A stretch of 64,000 bases of DNA from Streptomyces sp. NBC_01260 (GTDB taxonomy: Bacteria; Actinomycetota; Actinomycetes; Streptomycetales; Streptomycetaceae). The notes beneath the pieces are model-generated. The model worked only from the letters and a program-made list of their open reading frames with translations. It searched no databases and was not told where the DNA came from. The first letter of the stretch is position 1. Every line of letters starts with the position of its first letter. This document shows, piece after piece, positions 18,236 through 27,430 of the stretch. Position numbers and translations under genes: made by a program. The stretch spans positions 5,890,001-5,954,000 of the forward strand of contig NZ_CP108464.1 of the NCBI RefSeq assembly GCF_036226405.1, read 5' to 3'.

Positions 18236-19627
18236 TTACGCTATCGACCCATCGCCTCCTGTGCGCGCCGAGCCCGTGCCGGCGCCCGGCGGGCCGGGCC
18301 GCACGACGGAGCGGGCGACTCCCAGGTCCACCAGGTCCTGCGGACGCAGCCGCAGCTGGTCCGCCGTGGCGTGCACCTGGTCCGGGGAGCGCTTCAGGAT
18401 CGCCGCCGCGAGTTCCGGGGCGATGACCGAGAAGTAACTGTCGGCGGTGACATGGGTGTTGCCCGGTGCGGCCAGGGCCAGTGCGCCGCCCGAGCCGCCC
18501 TCGCCGATCACCAGGGTCGTGACGGGGACCCGGGCGGCCGCGATCGCCGCGAAGGCGTCGGCGATGGCCGCACCCGCACCGGCCCGTTCCGCCTCGGCGT
18601 CATTGGCCGCGCCCGGGGTGTCGACCAGGGTGAGGACCGGGACGCCGAGCCGGTCGGCCAGCCTGATCACCCGGGCCGCTGTGCGGTAGCCGGCCGGGCG
18701 GGTCGCGGTGCCGCACTGGGCGACGTACGCGACGGGCCGCCCCTCGCGCAGCCCGAACCCGCAGAGCAGCCCGGGGTCCGTGCCCCCGCAGCGGTCCCCG
18801 TGGAGCGGGAGCCGTATCCCGAAGTAGGCGTCCAGATAAGCCTCGGCGCGCGGCCGTGACGCGGACCGGGCCCGGACCACGGCCTCCCAGCCGGTCCGCG
18901 GGAGCCCGGTCGCGGAGAGTGCGGCCGGCACCGGTGCGGCCGCCGGCGCGGGGTCGCGGTGGGCGAGCGCCCCCAGCCAGTGGCCCAGGGTGGCGGCCAG
19001 CTCCTCCTGCGGGACGATCGCGTCGATCTGGCCGGCCGCCAGTTGGCCCTCGGCGGTGTACGCGAGGGGGTCCGCGCCGGGCGGCCGTACCCGGGAGCCG
19101 GCGAACCCGATCTGGGCCCCCGGCAGTGCCAGGATCACATCGGCGCCCGCGCCCAGGGTCGCCCAGCCGCCGCCGGTCGTCGGGTCGCGCAGGACTGCGA
19201 GCTGCGCCGGACCGGCCGCCCGCAGCCGCGCCGACGCACGGGCCACCCGGTGCAGCTGGGTGAGCGCGATCATGCCCTCCTGCATCCGGCTGCCGCCCGT
19301 GGCGATCAGTGAGACGAGGGGGAGCCGCCGGGTCACGGCCTCCTCGTACGCCGCCTCCAGCCGGTCCCCGGTGCGCTGCCCGAGCGAGCCGCCGAGGAAC
19401 CCGAACTCGAACGAGACCAGGACGCAGGGGTGGCCGCCGAGGGTGGCGAGGCCGTGCACGACGGACTCCCGCTCACCGGTGCGGGCGGTGGCCCGTGCCC
19501 GGGAGTCCGCGTATCCCGTCCAGTCGAGCGGTCCGTCGGCCGCGGTGTCCTCGCGGGGGGCGGTGGACTCGGTGAAGTCCGCGGTGACGGCGGCGATCGC
19601 CGCACGGGCCGACAGCCGGTCAGCCAT
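18236..19627 (-). CDS. Acyl-CoA carboxylase-type carboxyltransferase (fused beta/alpha)
   Basis: A 463-residue protein with two crotonase-like halves. The N-terminal half has SFEFGFLGGSLGQRTGDRLE and IATGGSRMQEGMIALTQLHR; the C-terminal half has LTLVDTPGAANDAEAERAGA and LVIGEGGSGGALALA. These are carboxyltransferase beta and alpha domains joined in one chain, which use carboxybiotin and acyl-CoA. Its start overlaps the matB stop by eight bases, so the two are translationally coupled. No biotin carboxylase is encoded here, and a decarboxylase role in malonate use is an alternative. The usual four-cysteine zinc finger is not present. Confidence 0.85.
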   Translation of the reverse strand: MADRLSARAAIAAVTADFTESTAPREDTAADGPLDWTGYADSRARATARTGERESVVHGLATLGGHPCVLVSFEFGFLGGSLGQRTGDRLEAAYEEAVTRRLPLVSLIATGGSRMQEGMIALTQLHRVARASARLRAAGPAQLAVLRDPTTGGGWATLGAGADVILALPGAQIGFAGSRVRPPGADPLAYTAEGQLAAGQIDAIVPQEELAATLGHWLGALAHRDPAPAAAPVPAALSATGLPRTGWEAVVRARSASRPRAEAYLDAYFGIRLPLHGDRCGGTDPGLLCGFGLREGRPVAYVAQCGTATRPAGYRTAARVIRLADRLGVPVLTLVDTPGAANDAEAERAGAGAAIADAFAAIAAARVPVTTLVIGEGGSGGALALAAPGNTHVTADSYFSVIAPELAAAILKRSPDQVHATADQLRLRPQDLVDLGVARSVVRPGPPGAGTGSARTGGDGSIA

Positions 19628-21083
19628 GGAGCGACCGCTTCATGATCTTGCCCAGGTCGTTGCGTGGCAGCGCGTCCAGGTAGCGGACCGTGCGCGGCCG
19701 CTTGTGCGGGGAGAGCTGGGCCGCGACATGACCGGCGAGCTCGTCGGCCGGGGGCGGGGAGGAGGGGTCGGCCGGCACCACCCAGGCGACGATCCGCTCG
19801 CCCAGGTCCGGGTCGGGTTCGCCGGTGACGGCTGCCTCGCGGACGCCCGGGTGGTCCAGGAGGGCGTTCTCGATCTCACCGGCGCCGATCTTGTGGCCGC
19901 CGCTCTTGATCAGGTCGGTGGCCTTGCGGCCCACGATCCGTACGTACCCGTCGGGGTCGAGGGTGGCCATGTCCCCGGTACGGAACCAGCCGTCGGCGGT
20001 GAGTGCGGCGGCCGTCGCGTCGGGGCGGTTGAGGTAGCCGGTGAACAGGTTCGGGCCGCGTACCTGGATCTCGCCGATGGACGCGGGGTCGGCGAGAGCG
20101 CTGCCGTCCTCCTCGACCAGGCGGAGTTCGACGCCGCGCAGCGGGGCGCCGACGGTGCCGGGGCGCGGTTCGCCGTCGGCCCGCACGCCCGTGTTCATGA
20201 GCGTCTCCGTCATGCCGTACCGCTCGATGACCCGGCGGCCGGTCGCCGCCGCGATCCGCTCGTGGTCGTGGACCGGCAGCGCGGCCGACCCGGAGACCAG
20301 CAGCCGGGCACCCGCCAGGGCCTTCGCGAGCCCGTCGGACGCGGAGGGGCCGGCAAGCGCTTCCGCGATCCGGTGGTACATCGTCGGCACGCCGAACAGC
20401 ATCGTGCCGCCCGACTCCAGCTCCCGGGTCACGCCCTCGGTGGAGAACCGGCCGAGATGGCGCACCGAACCGCCCCGCCGCAGCGGGCCGAGGACGCCGA
20501 GGACCAGGCCGTGCACATGGAACAGCGGCAGCGCGTGGACGAGGACGTCGTCGCCGGTCCACTGCCAGGCGTCCTCCAGCGCGTCCAGGGTGGCGGCGAT
20601 GGCCCGGCGCGGCAGGACCGCGCCCTTGGGCGGGCCGGTGGTGCCGGAGGTGTACACGATCAGGGCCGGGGACTCGGGTGAGGGCTCGGCGAAGGAGGCG
20701 GCGGAGCGGGCCGGCTCCCCGGTGTCCACGCCCACGTCCACCCGGGTCAACGCGGCCAGTGCGGGCGGCAGTACGGCACCGGCCGCGGCCAGCACCGTCG
20801 ACGGTGCGCTGTCGGCGACGATATGGGCCAGCTCCCGCTCGCCCGTCTTCGGGTTGAGCGGTACGGCGGGCACCCCCGCCCGGAGCGCGGCGACCACCGC
20901 GACCACGGTCTCCGGGACCGGGGCGGCCCAGACCGCGACCCGGCCGGCATCGGCGATCCGGGCCGCGAGCGCATCCGCAGCGGCGGCCAACTGTGCGTAG
21001 TTCAGGGACTGTTCGCCGAACCGGACGGCTTCGCGGGCGGCCGGCGGACCGGCGGGATCCTGGAGTGCAGGCAGAAGTGGCAT
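19620..21083 (-). CDS. matB: Malonyl-CoA synthetase
   Basis: A 487-residue adenylate-forming ligase that makes malonyl-CoA (or methylmalonyl-CoA) from the free diacid, ATP and CoA. Visible motifs are the P-loop YTSGTTGPPKG (about 157), ERYGMTETLMNTGVRADGEP (about 280-300), GWFRTGDMATLDPDGYVRIV (about 375) and the catalytic lysine in RNDLGKIMKR at the end. It closely resembles the MatB protein of S. coelicolor as I remember it, including the GPLRRGGSVRHLGRFSTEG segment. Start ATG 21083 is the family start; the open frame extends far upstream without homology. It would feed fatty acid or polyketide synthesis. Confidence 0.9.
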   Translation of the reverse strand: MPLLPALQDPAGPPAAREAVRFGEQSLNYAQLAAAADALAARIADAGRVAVWAAPVPETVVAVVAALRAGVPAVPLNPKTGERELAHIVADSAPSTVLAAAGAVLPPALAALTRVDVGVDTGEPARSAASFAEPSPESPALIVYTSGTTGPPKGAVLPRRAIAATLDALEDAWQWTGDDVLVHALPLFHVHGLVLGVLGPLRRGGSVRHLGRFSTEGVTRELESGGTMLFGVPTMYHRIAEALAGPSASDGLAKALAGARLLVSGSAALPVHDHERIAAATGRRVIERYGMTETLMNTGVRADGEPRPGTVGAPLRGVELRLVEEDGSALADPASIGEIQVRGPNLFTGYLNRPDATAAALTADGWFRTGDMATLDPDGYVRIVGRKATDLIKSGGHKIGAGEIENALLDHPGVREAAVTGEPDPDLGERIVAWVVPADPSSPPPADELAGHVAAQLSPHKRPRTVRYLDALPRNDLGKIMKRSLHG

Positions 21084-21106
21084 CACTCTGCGAACCCTAG
21101 ATAGGT

Positions 21107-21116
21107 GAAGCGCTTC
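21107..21116. promoter_or_regulatory. GAAGCGCTTC palindrome, possible LacI-type operator
   Basis: A 10-bp perfect palindrome (TGAAGCGCTTCC in context) with the central CG of LacI-family operators. It lies in the gap between matB and the secreted dehydrogenase gene. LacI-type regulators of sugar genes in Streptomyces use similar sites. No lacI gene is present in the window. Confidence 0.4.
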
Positions 21117-21189
21117 CGTCATCGGAATGTGTCCCGAACCGGCGCCGGATGGCTGTACGGGGCATCCGGCGGGAATTTGGATACGACCT

Positions 21190-21218
21190 TGACATATTAA
21201 TTTTGCGTTGCCAGCATG
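21190..21218 (+). promoter_or_regulatory. Possible sigma-70 promoter of the secreted sugar operon
   Basis: TTGACA at 21190-21195 is followed after 17 bases by CAGCAT, in an AT-rich stretch (TATTAATTTTG) unusual for this genome. It is about 150 bases before the ATG at 21366. The -10 match is weak. Confidence 0.4.
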
Positions 21219-21365
21219 CAAAAAGTTCACTCCGGTAGGGCATCTCGGCGCGGCAGGGAGGAAAGAACCTGGCTGCATCGCCGCTCGCCCGGCAGTACAC
21301 GCACGTCGCAAAGCGCGACAGCGCCTTGCCTGACAACCCCACGCACCGTCAGGAAGGAAGCGTTC

Positions 21366-23828
21366 ATGCCTCTGTCCCCACCCCTGTGGTCCAGACTCGT
21401 CACCGCGCTCACCCTGGTCGCCACCGGCGGCCTCGCCGCGGGTGCCGCGGTGGCCGCGCCCGCAGCCCCCACCGCGGTCCACGCGGCGGCCGACATCCCC
21501 GCCGCCGACTACCAGCAGGTCCAACTGGCCCTCGGAGCGGCCGAACTGGGCGAGGCCATGTCCCTCGCCGTTCTGCCGGACCGGTCCGTCGTCCACACCG
21601 CCCGGGACGGCACGGTCCGGCTCACCGACGCCTCCGGGGCGACGAAGACCGCTGCCAAGCTCGATGTCTACACGCACGACGAGGAAGGACTGCAGGGCGT
21701 CGCGGCCGACCCGGACTTCGCCGCCAACCGCTACCTCTACCTCTACTACTCACCCACCCTGAACACCCCGGCCGGTGACGCCCCCGTCACCGGAACGGCC
21801 GCCGACTTCGAACCGTGGAAGGGGCACCTCAACCTCTCCCGGTTCACCCTGAAGGCCGACGGGACGCTGGACACCGCGAGCGAGAAAGTCGTCCTCGAAG
21901 TCCCCAACGACCGTGGCCAGTGCTGCCACGTCGGCGGTGACATCGACTTCGACGCCGCCGGGAACCTCTACCTGACCACCGGCGACGACACCAACCCCTT
22001 CGAGTCCGCCGGCTACGCACCCATCGACGAACGCACCGACCGCAACCCGCAGTTCGACGCCCAGCGCTCCTCCGGGAACACCAACGACCTGCGCGGCAAG
22101 CTGCTGCGGATCAAGCCCACCGCGTCCGGCGGCTACACCGTCCCGGCCGGCAACCTCTTCGCCCCCGGCACCGACCGGACCCGGCCGGAGATCTACGCGA
22201 TGGGCTTCCGCAACCCGTTCCGGATGTCCGTCGACAAGCCGACCGGCACCGTCTACATCGGCGACTACGGCCCCGACGCCGGCACCACCGACGCCGGCCG
22301 CGGCCCCAGCGGCCAGGTCGAGTTCGACCGCGTCACCGGCCCCGGCAACTTCGGCTGGCCCTACTGCACGGGCACCAACACCCCCTCGGAGACGTACAAC
22401 GAGTACACCTTCCCGAGTGGCCCATCCGGCGCGAAGTACGACTGCGCGGCCGGTCCGGCCAACAACTCCTTCCGCAACACCGGCCGGCCGACGCTGCCCG
22501 CCGTGCGGCCCGCCTGGATCAGGTACGCGGGTGACGCGGGCTCCCCGCCCGAGTTCGGCGGCGGCTCCGAATCGCCGATGGCCGGTCCCGTCTACCACTA
22601 CGACGCGGACCTCGACTCGGCCGTGAAGTTCCCCGCCTCGCTCGACGGCCGTTTCTTCGCCACCGAGTACGGCCGCAAGTGGATCAAGCCGGTCGAGGTG
22701 AAGGCCGACGGGTCACCCGGGACGATCGACACCTTCCCGTGGACCGGCACCCAGGTCATGGACTCCGCGTTCGGCCCGGACGGTGCGCTGTACGTCCTGG
22801 ACTACGGCACCGGCTCCAACAACCAGGCGCTGTACCGCGTCGAGTACCTGGCGGGCAGCAACCGCTCCCCGGTCGCCAGGGCCGCGGTGGACCGGACGTC
22901 CGGCCCGATCCCGCTCGACGTCGCCTTCTCGGCGGCCGGCAGCGCGGACCCCGAGGGCGGGGCGCTGCACTACGCCTGGGACTTCGGTGACGGAGCCACC
23001 TCCACCGAGGCCGATCCGCACCACACCTACACCACCGCCGGGACCTTCCGGCCGACCCTGACCGTCACCGACCCCGAGGGGCTCACCGGCACCGCCAGTC
23101 TCGTCGTGACCGCGGGCAACACCGCCCCCGCGGTCACTCTGACCACGCCCGCCGACGGCGGACTCTTCTCCTTCGGTGACTCCGTGCCCTTCACGGTCAC
23201 CGTCACCGACCCGGAGGACAGCACGGTCGACTGCTCGAAGGTCAAGGTCACCTATCTGCTCGGCCACGACAGCCACCGCCACCAGATCACCTCGAAGAAC
23301 GGCTGCTCCGGCACCATCGACGTCCCCGTCGACGGCGAGCACGACAGCGCCGCCAACATCTACGGGGTCCTCGACGCCGAGTACACGGACGCCGGCGGGC
23401 TCACCACCCACGGCGACAGCATCCTCCAGCCCCGGCACCGGCAGGGCGAGCACTTCGCCGCCCAGTCCGGGATCGAGCCCGCCCAGCACGGGACGGCCGA
23501 GGGCGGCGCCACCGTCGGCTTCACCGACAACGGCGACTGGATCTCCTTCGAGCCGTACGCCCTGTCCAACGCCACCGGCGTCTCGGCCCGGGTCTCCTCC
23601 GCCGGTCCCGGCGGCACGCTGGAGGTGCGCGCGGGTTCCCCCACCGGCACCCTGCTCTCCACCCTGACCGTCGCACCCACGGGCGGCTGGGAGAACTTCA
23701 CCGACGTCTCGGCGAACGTGAGCAACGCACCCGCCGGCACCACGGAACTCTTCCTCGTCTTCAAGGGGCCCACCGGCCGGGGGAACCTGTTCGACCTGGA
23801 CGCCTTCACCTTCAAGGCGGAGGGGTGA
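21366..23828 (+). CDS. Secreted PQQ-type sugar dehydrogenase with PKD and CBM6 domains
   Basis: An 820-residue exported protein. A signal peptide (to about residue 42, ending AAPAAPTAVHA) precedes a six-bladed GSDH/PQQ-type beta-propeller (about 45-490; EGLQGVAADPDFAANRYLYL, GQCCHVGGDIDFD, IYAMGFRNPFRMSVD). Next come a PKD domain (about 497-585, WDFGDGATS), an Ig-like linker and a C-terminal CBM6-type module (about 695-820, DNGDWISFEPYAL, GRGNLFDLDAF). It probably oxidises or binds sugars outside the cell; PQQ use is not proven for this subgroup. ATG 21366 has AGGAAGGA before it. The gene is followed after 7 bases by the ThuA-GH99 gene. Confidence 0.88.
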   Translation: MPLSPPLWSRLVTALTLVATGGLAAGAAVAAPAAPTAVHAAADIPAADYQQVQLALGAAELGEAMSLAVLPDRSVVHTARDGTVRLTDASGATKTAAKLDVYTHDEEGLQGVAADPDFAANRYLYLYYSPTLNTPAGDAPVTGTAADFEPWKGHLNLSRFTLKADGTLDTASEKVVLEVPNDRGQCCHVGGDIDFDAAGNLYLTTGDDTNPFESAGYAPIDERTDRNPQFDAQRSSGNTNDLRGKLLRIKPTASGGYTVPAGNLFAPGTDRTRPEIYAMGFRNPFRMSVDKPTGTVYIGDYGPDAGTTDAGRGPSGQVEFDRVTGPGNFGWPYCTGTNTPSETYNEYTFPSGPSGAKYDCAAGPANNSFRNTGRPTLPAVRPAWIRYAGDAGSPPEFGGGSESPMAGPVYHYDADLDSAVKFPASLDGRFFATEYGRKWIKPVEVKADGSPGTIDTFPWTGTQVMDSAFGPDGALYVLDYGTGSNNQALYRVEYLAGSNRSPVARAAVDRTSGPIPLDVAFSAAGSADPEGGALHYAWDFGDGATSTEADPHHTYTTAGTFRPTLTVTDPEGLTGTASLVVTAGNTAPAVTLTTPADGGLFSFGDSVPFTVTVTDPEDSTVDCSKVKVTYLLGHDSHRHQITSKNGCSGTIDVPVDGEHDSAANIYGVLDAEYTDAGGLTTHGDSILQPRHRQGEHFAAQSGIEPAQHGTAEGGATVGFTDNGDWISFEPYALSNATGVSARVSSAGPGGTLEVRAGSPTGTLLSTLTVAPTGGWENFTDVSANVSNAPAGTTELFLVFKGPTGRGNLFDLDAFTFKAEG

Positions 23829-23835
23829 CCGACGC

Positions 23836-26013
23836 ATGAGACACCAACTGGCCCGGCGCGTACGCCATATCGCCTCCGCCGCCGCACTCGCCCTGGGAGC
23901 CGGGTTCCTGGCCCCCGCCCCGGCGGGCGCCGCCGCGGACCCGTACGACGTGCTCGTCTTCTCCAGGACCGCCGGATTCCGGCACGACTCCATCCCGGCC
24001 GGCATCACCGCGATCCAGCAACTGGGCGCGGCGGACGGCTTCGGCGTCACGGCCACCGAGGACGCGGGCGCCTTCACCCCGGAGAACCTCGCCGGGTACG
24101 AGGCGGTGGTCTTCCTCAGCACCACCGGCGACGTCCTGAACACCGCACAGCAGGACGCGCTCGCCGGGTACGTGGACGGCGGCGGCGGATTCGTCGGCGT
24201 CCATGCGGCCGCCGACACGGAGTACGACTGGCCGGCGTACGAGCACCTCGTCGGCGCCTGGTTCAAGAGCCACCCGGCGATCCAGCAGGCGAAGGTCGTC
24301 ACCGAGGACCACGCCCACCCGGCGACCGCGCACCTCGACGACGACTGGGTCCGCACCGACGAGTGGTACAACTACCGCACCGATCCCCGCGACGACGTCC
24401 ATGTGCTCCAGAGCCTGGACGAAAGCAGCTACACCGGCGGCGAGATGGGCGGCGACCACCCGATCACCTGGTGCCACCCGCAGCAGCAGGGGCGGTCCTT
24501 CTACACCGGCCTCGGCCACACCATCGAGTCCTACAGCGATCCGGACTTCCGCCGACTGCTGCTCGGCGGCATCCAGTACGCGGCCGGCGTGGTGCGGGCC
24601 GACTGCGGCTCCGGGACCCCGGACCCCGGTGACGCCCCCGTGGAGGCGGAGTCGTACACCTCCTCCTTCGGCGTGCAGAGCGCCGCGCACAACGGGGCGG
24701 GCGGCGGGGCCACGCTCGGCTACATCGACAACGGCGACTGGGCGGGCTACGCCTTGGTCAACACGGCCGGGGCCACCTCCTTCACCGCCAGGGTCTCCTC
24801 GGCCGGGGCGGGCGGCACCATCGAGGTGCGCTCCGGTTCCGCCACCGGACCGCTGCTCGGATCGGTGGACGTCGCCCCGACCGGCGGCTGGGAGACCTTC
24901 ACGCAGGTGACCGGCGCCGTCACCGCCACCGGTTCGGGCCCGCTGTTCCTCCGGTTCACCGGGGGAGCGGGCTCCCTCTTCGACATCGACAGCTTCACCC
25001 TGGCCGGACAGCAGGGCACCAAGGCCACGGGCTCCTCCCGCGTGCACCTCTTCTACTACCCCTGGTACGGCACCCCGGAGACGAACGGCGGCTGGCGCCA
25101 CTGGGAGCAGGGCGGCCACACCCCGCCCGACGACATCGGCGCCGACCTCTACCCGAAGCTCGGCCCGTACGACTCCGGTGACATCGCCGGGGCCGTCGAG
25201 CAGCACATGAAGTGGATCGAGCGGTCGGGCGCCGGAGTCATCGTCTACAGCTGGTGGGGGCAGGGCGGCTACGAGGACAAGCTCGCCCCGGAGGTCCTGG
25301 ACGCCGCCGCCCGGCACGGGATCAAGGTCGCCTGGCACATCGAACCGTACGGCGGCAGGACCGCGGCCTCCGTGGTCGACGACATCGCCTATCTGACCGG
25401 CGAGTACGGCGACCACCCCGCCTACTACCGGGACGCCGAGCACGGCAACCGCCCGGCGTTCTACGTCTTCGAGAGCCTGCGGATCCAGGACTGGTCGGCC
25501 CTGGACGCCGTGCGCGACAGCGCCGTCGTCCTCGCCCAGACCACCGACACCACCAAGGTCGCGCACTTCGGCGGGATCTACACCTACGACGGCATCGCCG
25601 GTGCCACCGCCCCCGGCTGGAAGCAGGCGGGGGAGTACGCCAAGTCCAACGGCCTGGTCTGGGCGCCCTCGGTGGCACCCGGATACATCGACGACCGGGC
25701 CGTGCCCGGCAACACCACGCCCACCCTGGGGCGGGAGGACGGCGCCTCCTACGACCTGGAGTGGAGCAACGCCCTCGACCCGGCCATCGGCGGATCGCCC
25801 TCCTGGGTCTCCGTCACCTCCTTCAACGAATGGCACGAGGGCAGCCCGATCGAGCCCGCGGCGGGCAACCCGCCCGCCGGACACGGCTACCGGACGTACG
25901 AAGGGGCATACGGGAAGACGGGGGCCGCCGCCGAGACGGCCTACCTCGACCGGACGGCGTACTGGGTGGACCGGTTCGAGCAGCGGCGCACCGCTGCTCG
26001 TGCCGCACGCTGA
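23836..26013 (+). CDS. Secreted ThuA-CBM6-GH99-like fusion enzyme
   Basis: A 725-residue exported protein. After a signal peptide (to about 33) comes a ThuA domain (about 36-250; VLVFSRTAGFRHDSIPAGI, GFVGVHAAADTEYDW, YTGLGHT), then a CBM6 module (about 268-390; IDNGDWAGY, GAGSLFDIDSF). The C-terminal domain (about 398-715) resembles GH99 endo-mannosidases: HLFYYPWYGTPE, IVYSWWGQGGYEDKL, WHIEPYGGR and the EWHEG motif near residue 664, whose two glutamates match the GH99 catalytic pair. It would attack a mannan or related glycan at the cell surface. Only seven bases separate it from the upstream dehydrogenase gene. The fusion order is one I do not recall as described. Confidence 0.85.
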   Translation: MRHQLARRVRHIASAAALALGAGFLAPAPAGAAADPYDVLVFSRTAGFRHDSIPAGITAIQQLGAADGFGVTATEDAGAFTPENLAGYEAVVFLSTTGDVLNTAQQDALAGYVDGGGGFVGVHAAADTEYDWPAYEHLVGAWFKSHPAIQQAKVVTEDHAHPATAHLDDDWVRTDEWYNYRTDPRDDVHVLQSLDESSYTGGEMGGDHPITWCHPQQQGRSFYTGLGHTIESYSDPDFRRLLLGGIQYAAGVVRADCGSGTPDPGDAPVEAESYTSSFGVQSAAHNGAGGGATLGYIDNGDWAGYALVNTAGATSFTARVSSAGAGGTIEVRSGSATGPLLGSVDVAPTGGWETFTQVTGAVTATGSGPLFLRFTGGAGSLFDIDSFTLAGQQGTKATGSSRVHLFYYPWYGTPETNGGWRHWEQGGHTPPDDIGADLYPKLGPYDSGDIAGAVEQHMKWIERSGAGVIVYSWWGQGGYEDKLAPEVLDAAARHGIKVAWHIEPYGGRTAASVVDDIAYLTGEYGDHPAYYRDAEHGNRPAFYVFESLRIQDWSALDAVRDSAVVLAQTTDTTKVAHFGGIYTYDGIAGATAPGWKQAGEYAKSNGLVWAPSVAPGYIDDRAVPGNTTPTLGREDGASYDLEWSNALDPAIGGSPSWVSVTSFNEWHEGSPIEPAAGNPPAGHGYRTYEGAYGKTGAAAETAYLDRTAYWVDRFEQRRTAARAAR

Positions 26014-26048
26014 AGCGGCGGTGACGACACGCTGAACCGGTCCACGAC

Positions 26049-26081
26049 GAACGGCGGCGTCCCGGCGGGGACGCCGCCGTT
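26049..26081. terminator. Bidirectional terminator between convergent genes
   Basis: GAACGGCGGCGTCCC at 26049-26063 pairs perfectly with GGGACGCCGCCGTTC at 26067-26081 across a 3-base loop. It serves the ThuA-GH99 gene and possibly the opposing transporter gene. Confidence 0.85.
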
Positions 26082-26099
26082 CTCCTTCCGTGCGGGCTC

Positions 26100-27308
26100 T
26101 CAGGCGTCCCGCGGGATGTTCCGCATCCGCCCGTACGCGTATACACAGCCCGCCAGCGCCACGTCGGACAGCAGCATGAAGCCGATCGAGTAGGAGCCCT
26201 TCGCGCTGTAGACCGCGCCCATCACCAGGGGCGGCACGAAGCCGCCGAGTCCGCCCATCGCGCCGACGATCCCGGTGACGCTGCCCACCTTCGCCTGCGG
26301 GGTCACCTGTGAGACCAGCGCGAAGACACTGCCGCTCGCGGTACCGAGACCGGCCGCCATGATCAGCAGAGCGATCGTGCCGCCGGGCATCAGCTTCGGG
26401 TCGAAGGCCTGGACGATCGCCATCAGGGCGGCCACGCCGAGCGCCGCCGAGGAGACCAGCGCCGGGTGGATCCGGTCCGAGAGCCAGCCGCCGATCGGCC
26501 GGAAGACCACCGTGACCAGGGCGAATCCGGCGGCCTTCGTACCGGCGTCGGTCGGCGGGAGGTCGTACCAGGTCTTCAGATACGTCGGCAGATAGACGCC
26601 GAACGCCACGATGCCGCCGAAGCCGATCGCGTACAGCGCCGACAGCTCCCAGGTGACCCGCAGCCGTCCCGTCGCAGCCAGCCGGTCAGCCAGTGTGCCG
26701 GTCGGCACCTGCCGCCCCGGCCGGTCGTTGACCAGCACCGCCGCCAGCGCCGCGTACACCACGAGCGCCCCGGCGACCACGAGGAACGGCAGGTTGTCGC
26801 CGTGCTCGGCGATCCGCGGGGTGAAGTACCCGGACAGCGCCACGCCGCCCATGCCCATGCCGAACACACCGAGGGCGAGGCCCCGTTCGGCGGGCGGGAA
26901 CCACGAGTTGACGAGCGGGATGCCGATCGCGAACGTCGTACCGCCCAGGCCCAGCAGGAAGCCCACGGCCAGCATCGCGCCGTAGGAGTCCTTCGCCGGG
27001 ATCAGCAGCAGCACCGGCAGGACGGTGAGCGCCGAGATCAGTGGGAACATCAGCCGGGCACCGTACTTGTCGGTGAGCGCGCCCACCGGGATCCGGCCGA
27101 GCGAGCCGACCAGCACCGGCACGGCGACCAGCAGCGACTGCTGGAACGAACTCAGTCCGAGCCGGTCCTTGTAGTCCCCGGACATGGGCGCGATCAGATT
27201 CCACGCCCAGAAGGTCAACGCGAAGCCGACCGTGGCCATCGCGAGGTTGCGGTAGGCGCCGGGCGGCGCGGCGGCCGGAGCGGGGGGCTGCTTGACGGCT
27301 GCGTACAC
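26100..27308 (-). CDS. Nitrate/nitrite transporter, NarK type
   Basis: A 402-residue major facilitator of the nitrate-nitrite porter group with twelve membrane segments. Typical are FALTFWAWNLIAPMSGDYKD, IPVGALTDKYGAR, LGGTTFAIGIPLVNSWFPPA and the nitrate-signature-like stretches GLGTASGSVFALVSQ and GSVTGIVGAMGGLGG. It exchanges or imports nitrate, or exports nitrite. GTG 27308 is chosen, since residues upstream in the long open frame show no homology. It is divergent from an Lrp-type regulator with about 120 bases between. No nitrate or nitrite reductase is encoded here. Confidence 0.85.
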   Translation of the reverse strand: MYAAVKQPPAPAAAPPGAYRNLAMATVGFALTFWAWNLIAPMSGDYKDRLGLSSFQQSLLVAVPVLVGSLGRIPVGALTDKYGARLMFPLISALTVLPVLLLIPAKDSYGAMLAVGFLLGLGGTTFAIGIPLVNSWFPPAERGLALGVFGMGMGGVALSGYFTPRIAEHGDNLPFLVVAGALVVYAALAAVLVNDRPGRQVPTGTLADRLAATGRLRVTWELSALYAIGFGGIVAFGVYLPTYLKTWYDLPPTDAGTKAAGFALVTVVFRPIGGWLSDRIHPALVSSAALGVAALMAIVQAFDPKLMPGGTIALLIMAAGLGTASGSVFALVSQVTPQAKVGSVTGIVGAMGGLGGFVPPLVMGAVYSAKGSYSIGFMLLSDVALAGCVYAYGRMRNIPRDA

Positions 27309-27430
27309 AGTGACAGTCAAGGGCGCGGGCCCGTTCCCGGCCCGTCGGCGTGCTCCATCCGTGGGCGGGGCAGCCGCTGCCCACGGGCGCCAGGCAGCCG
27401 CTGTCGCCCGAAAGCTGAGACAATCGCGGT

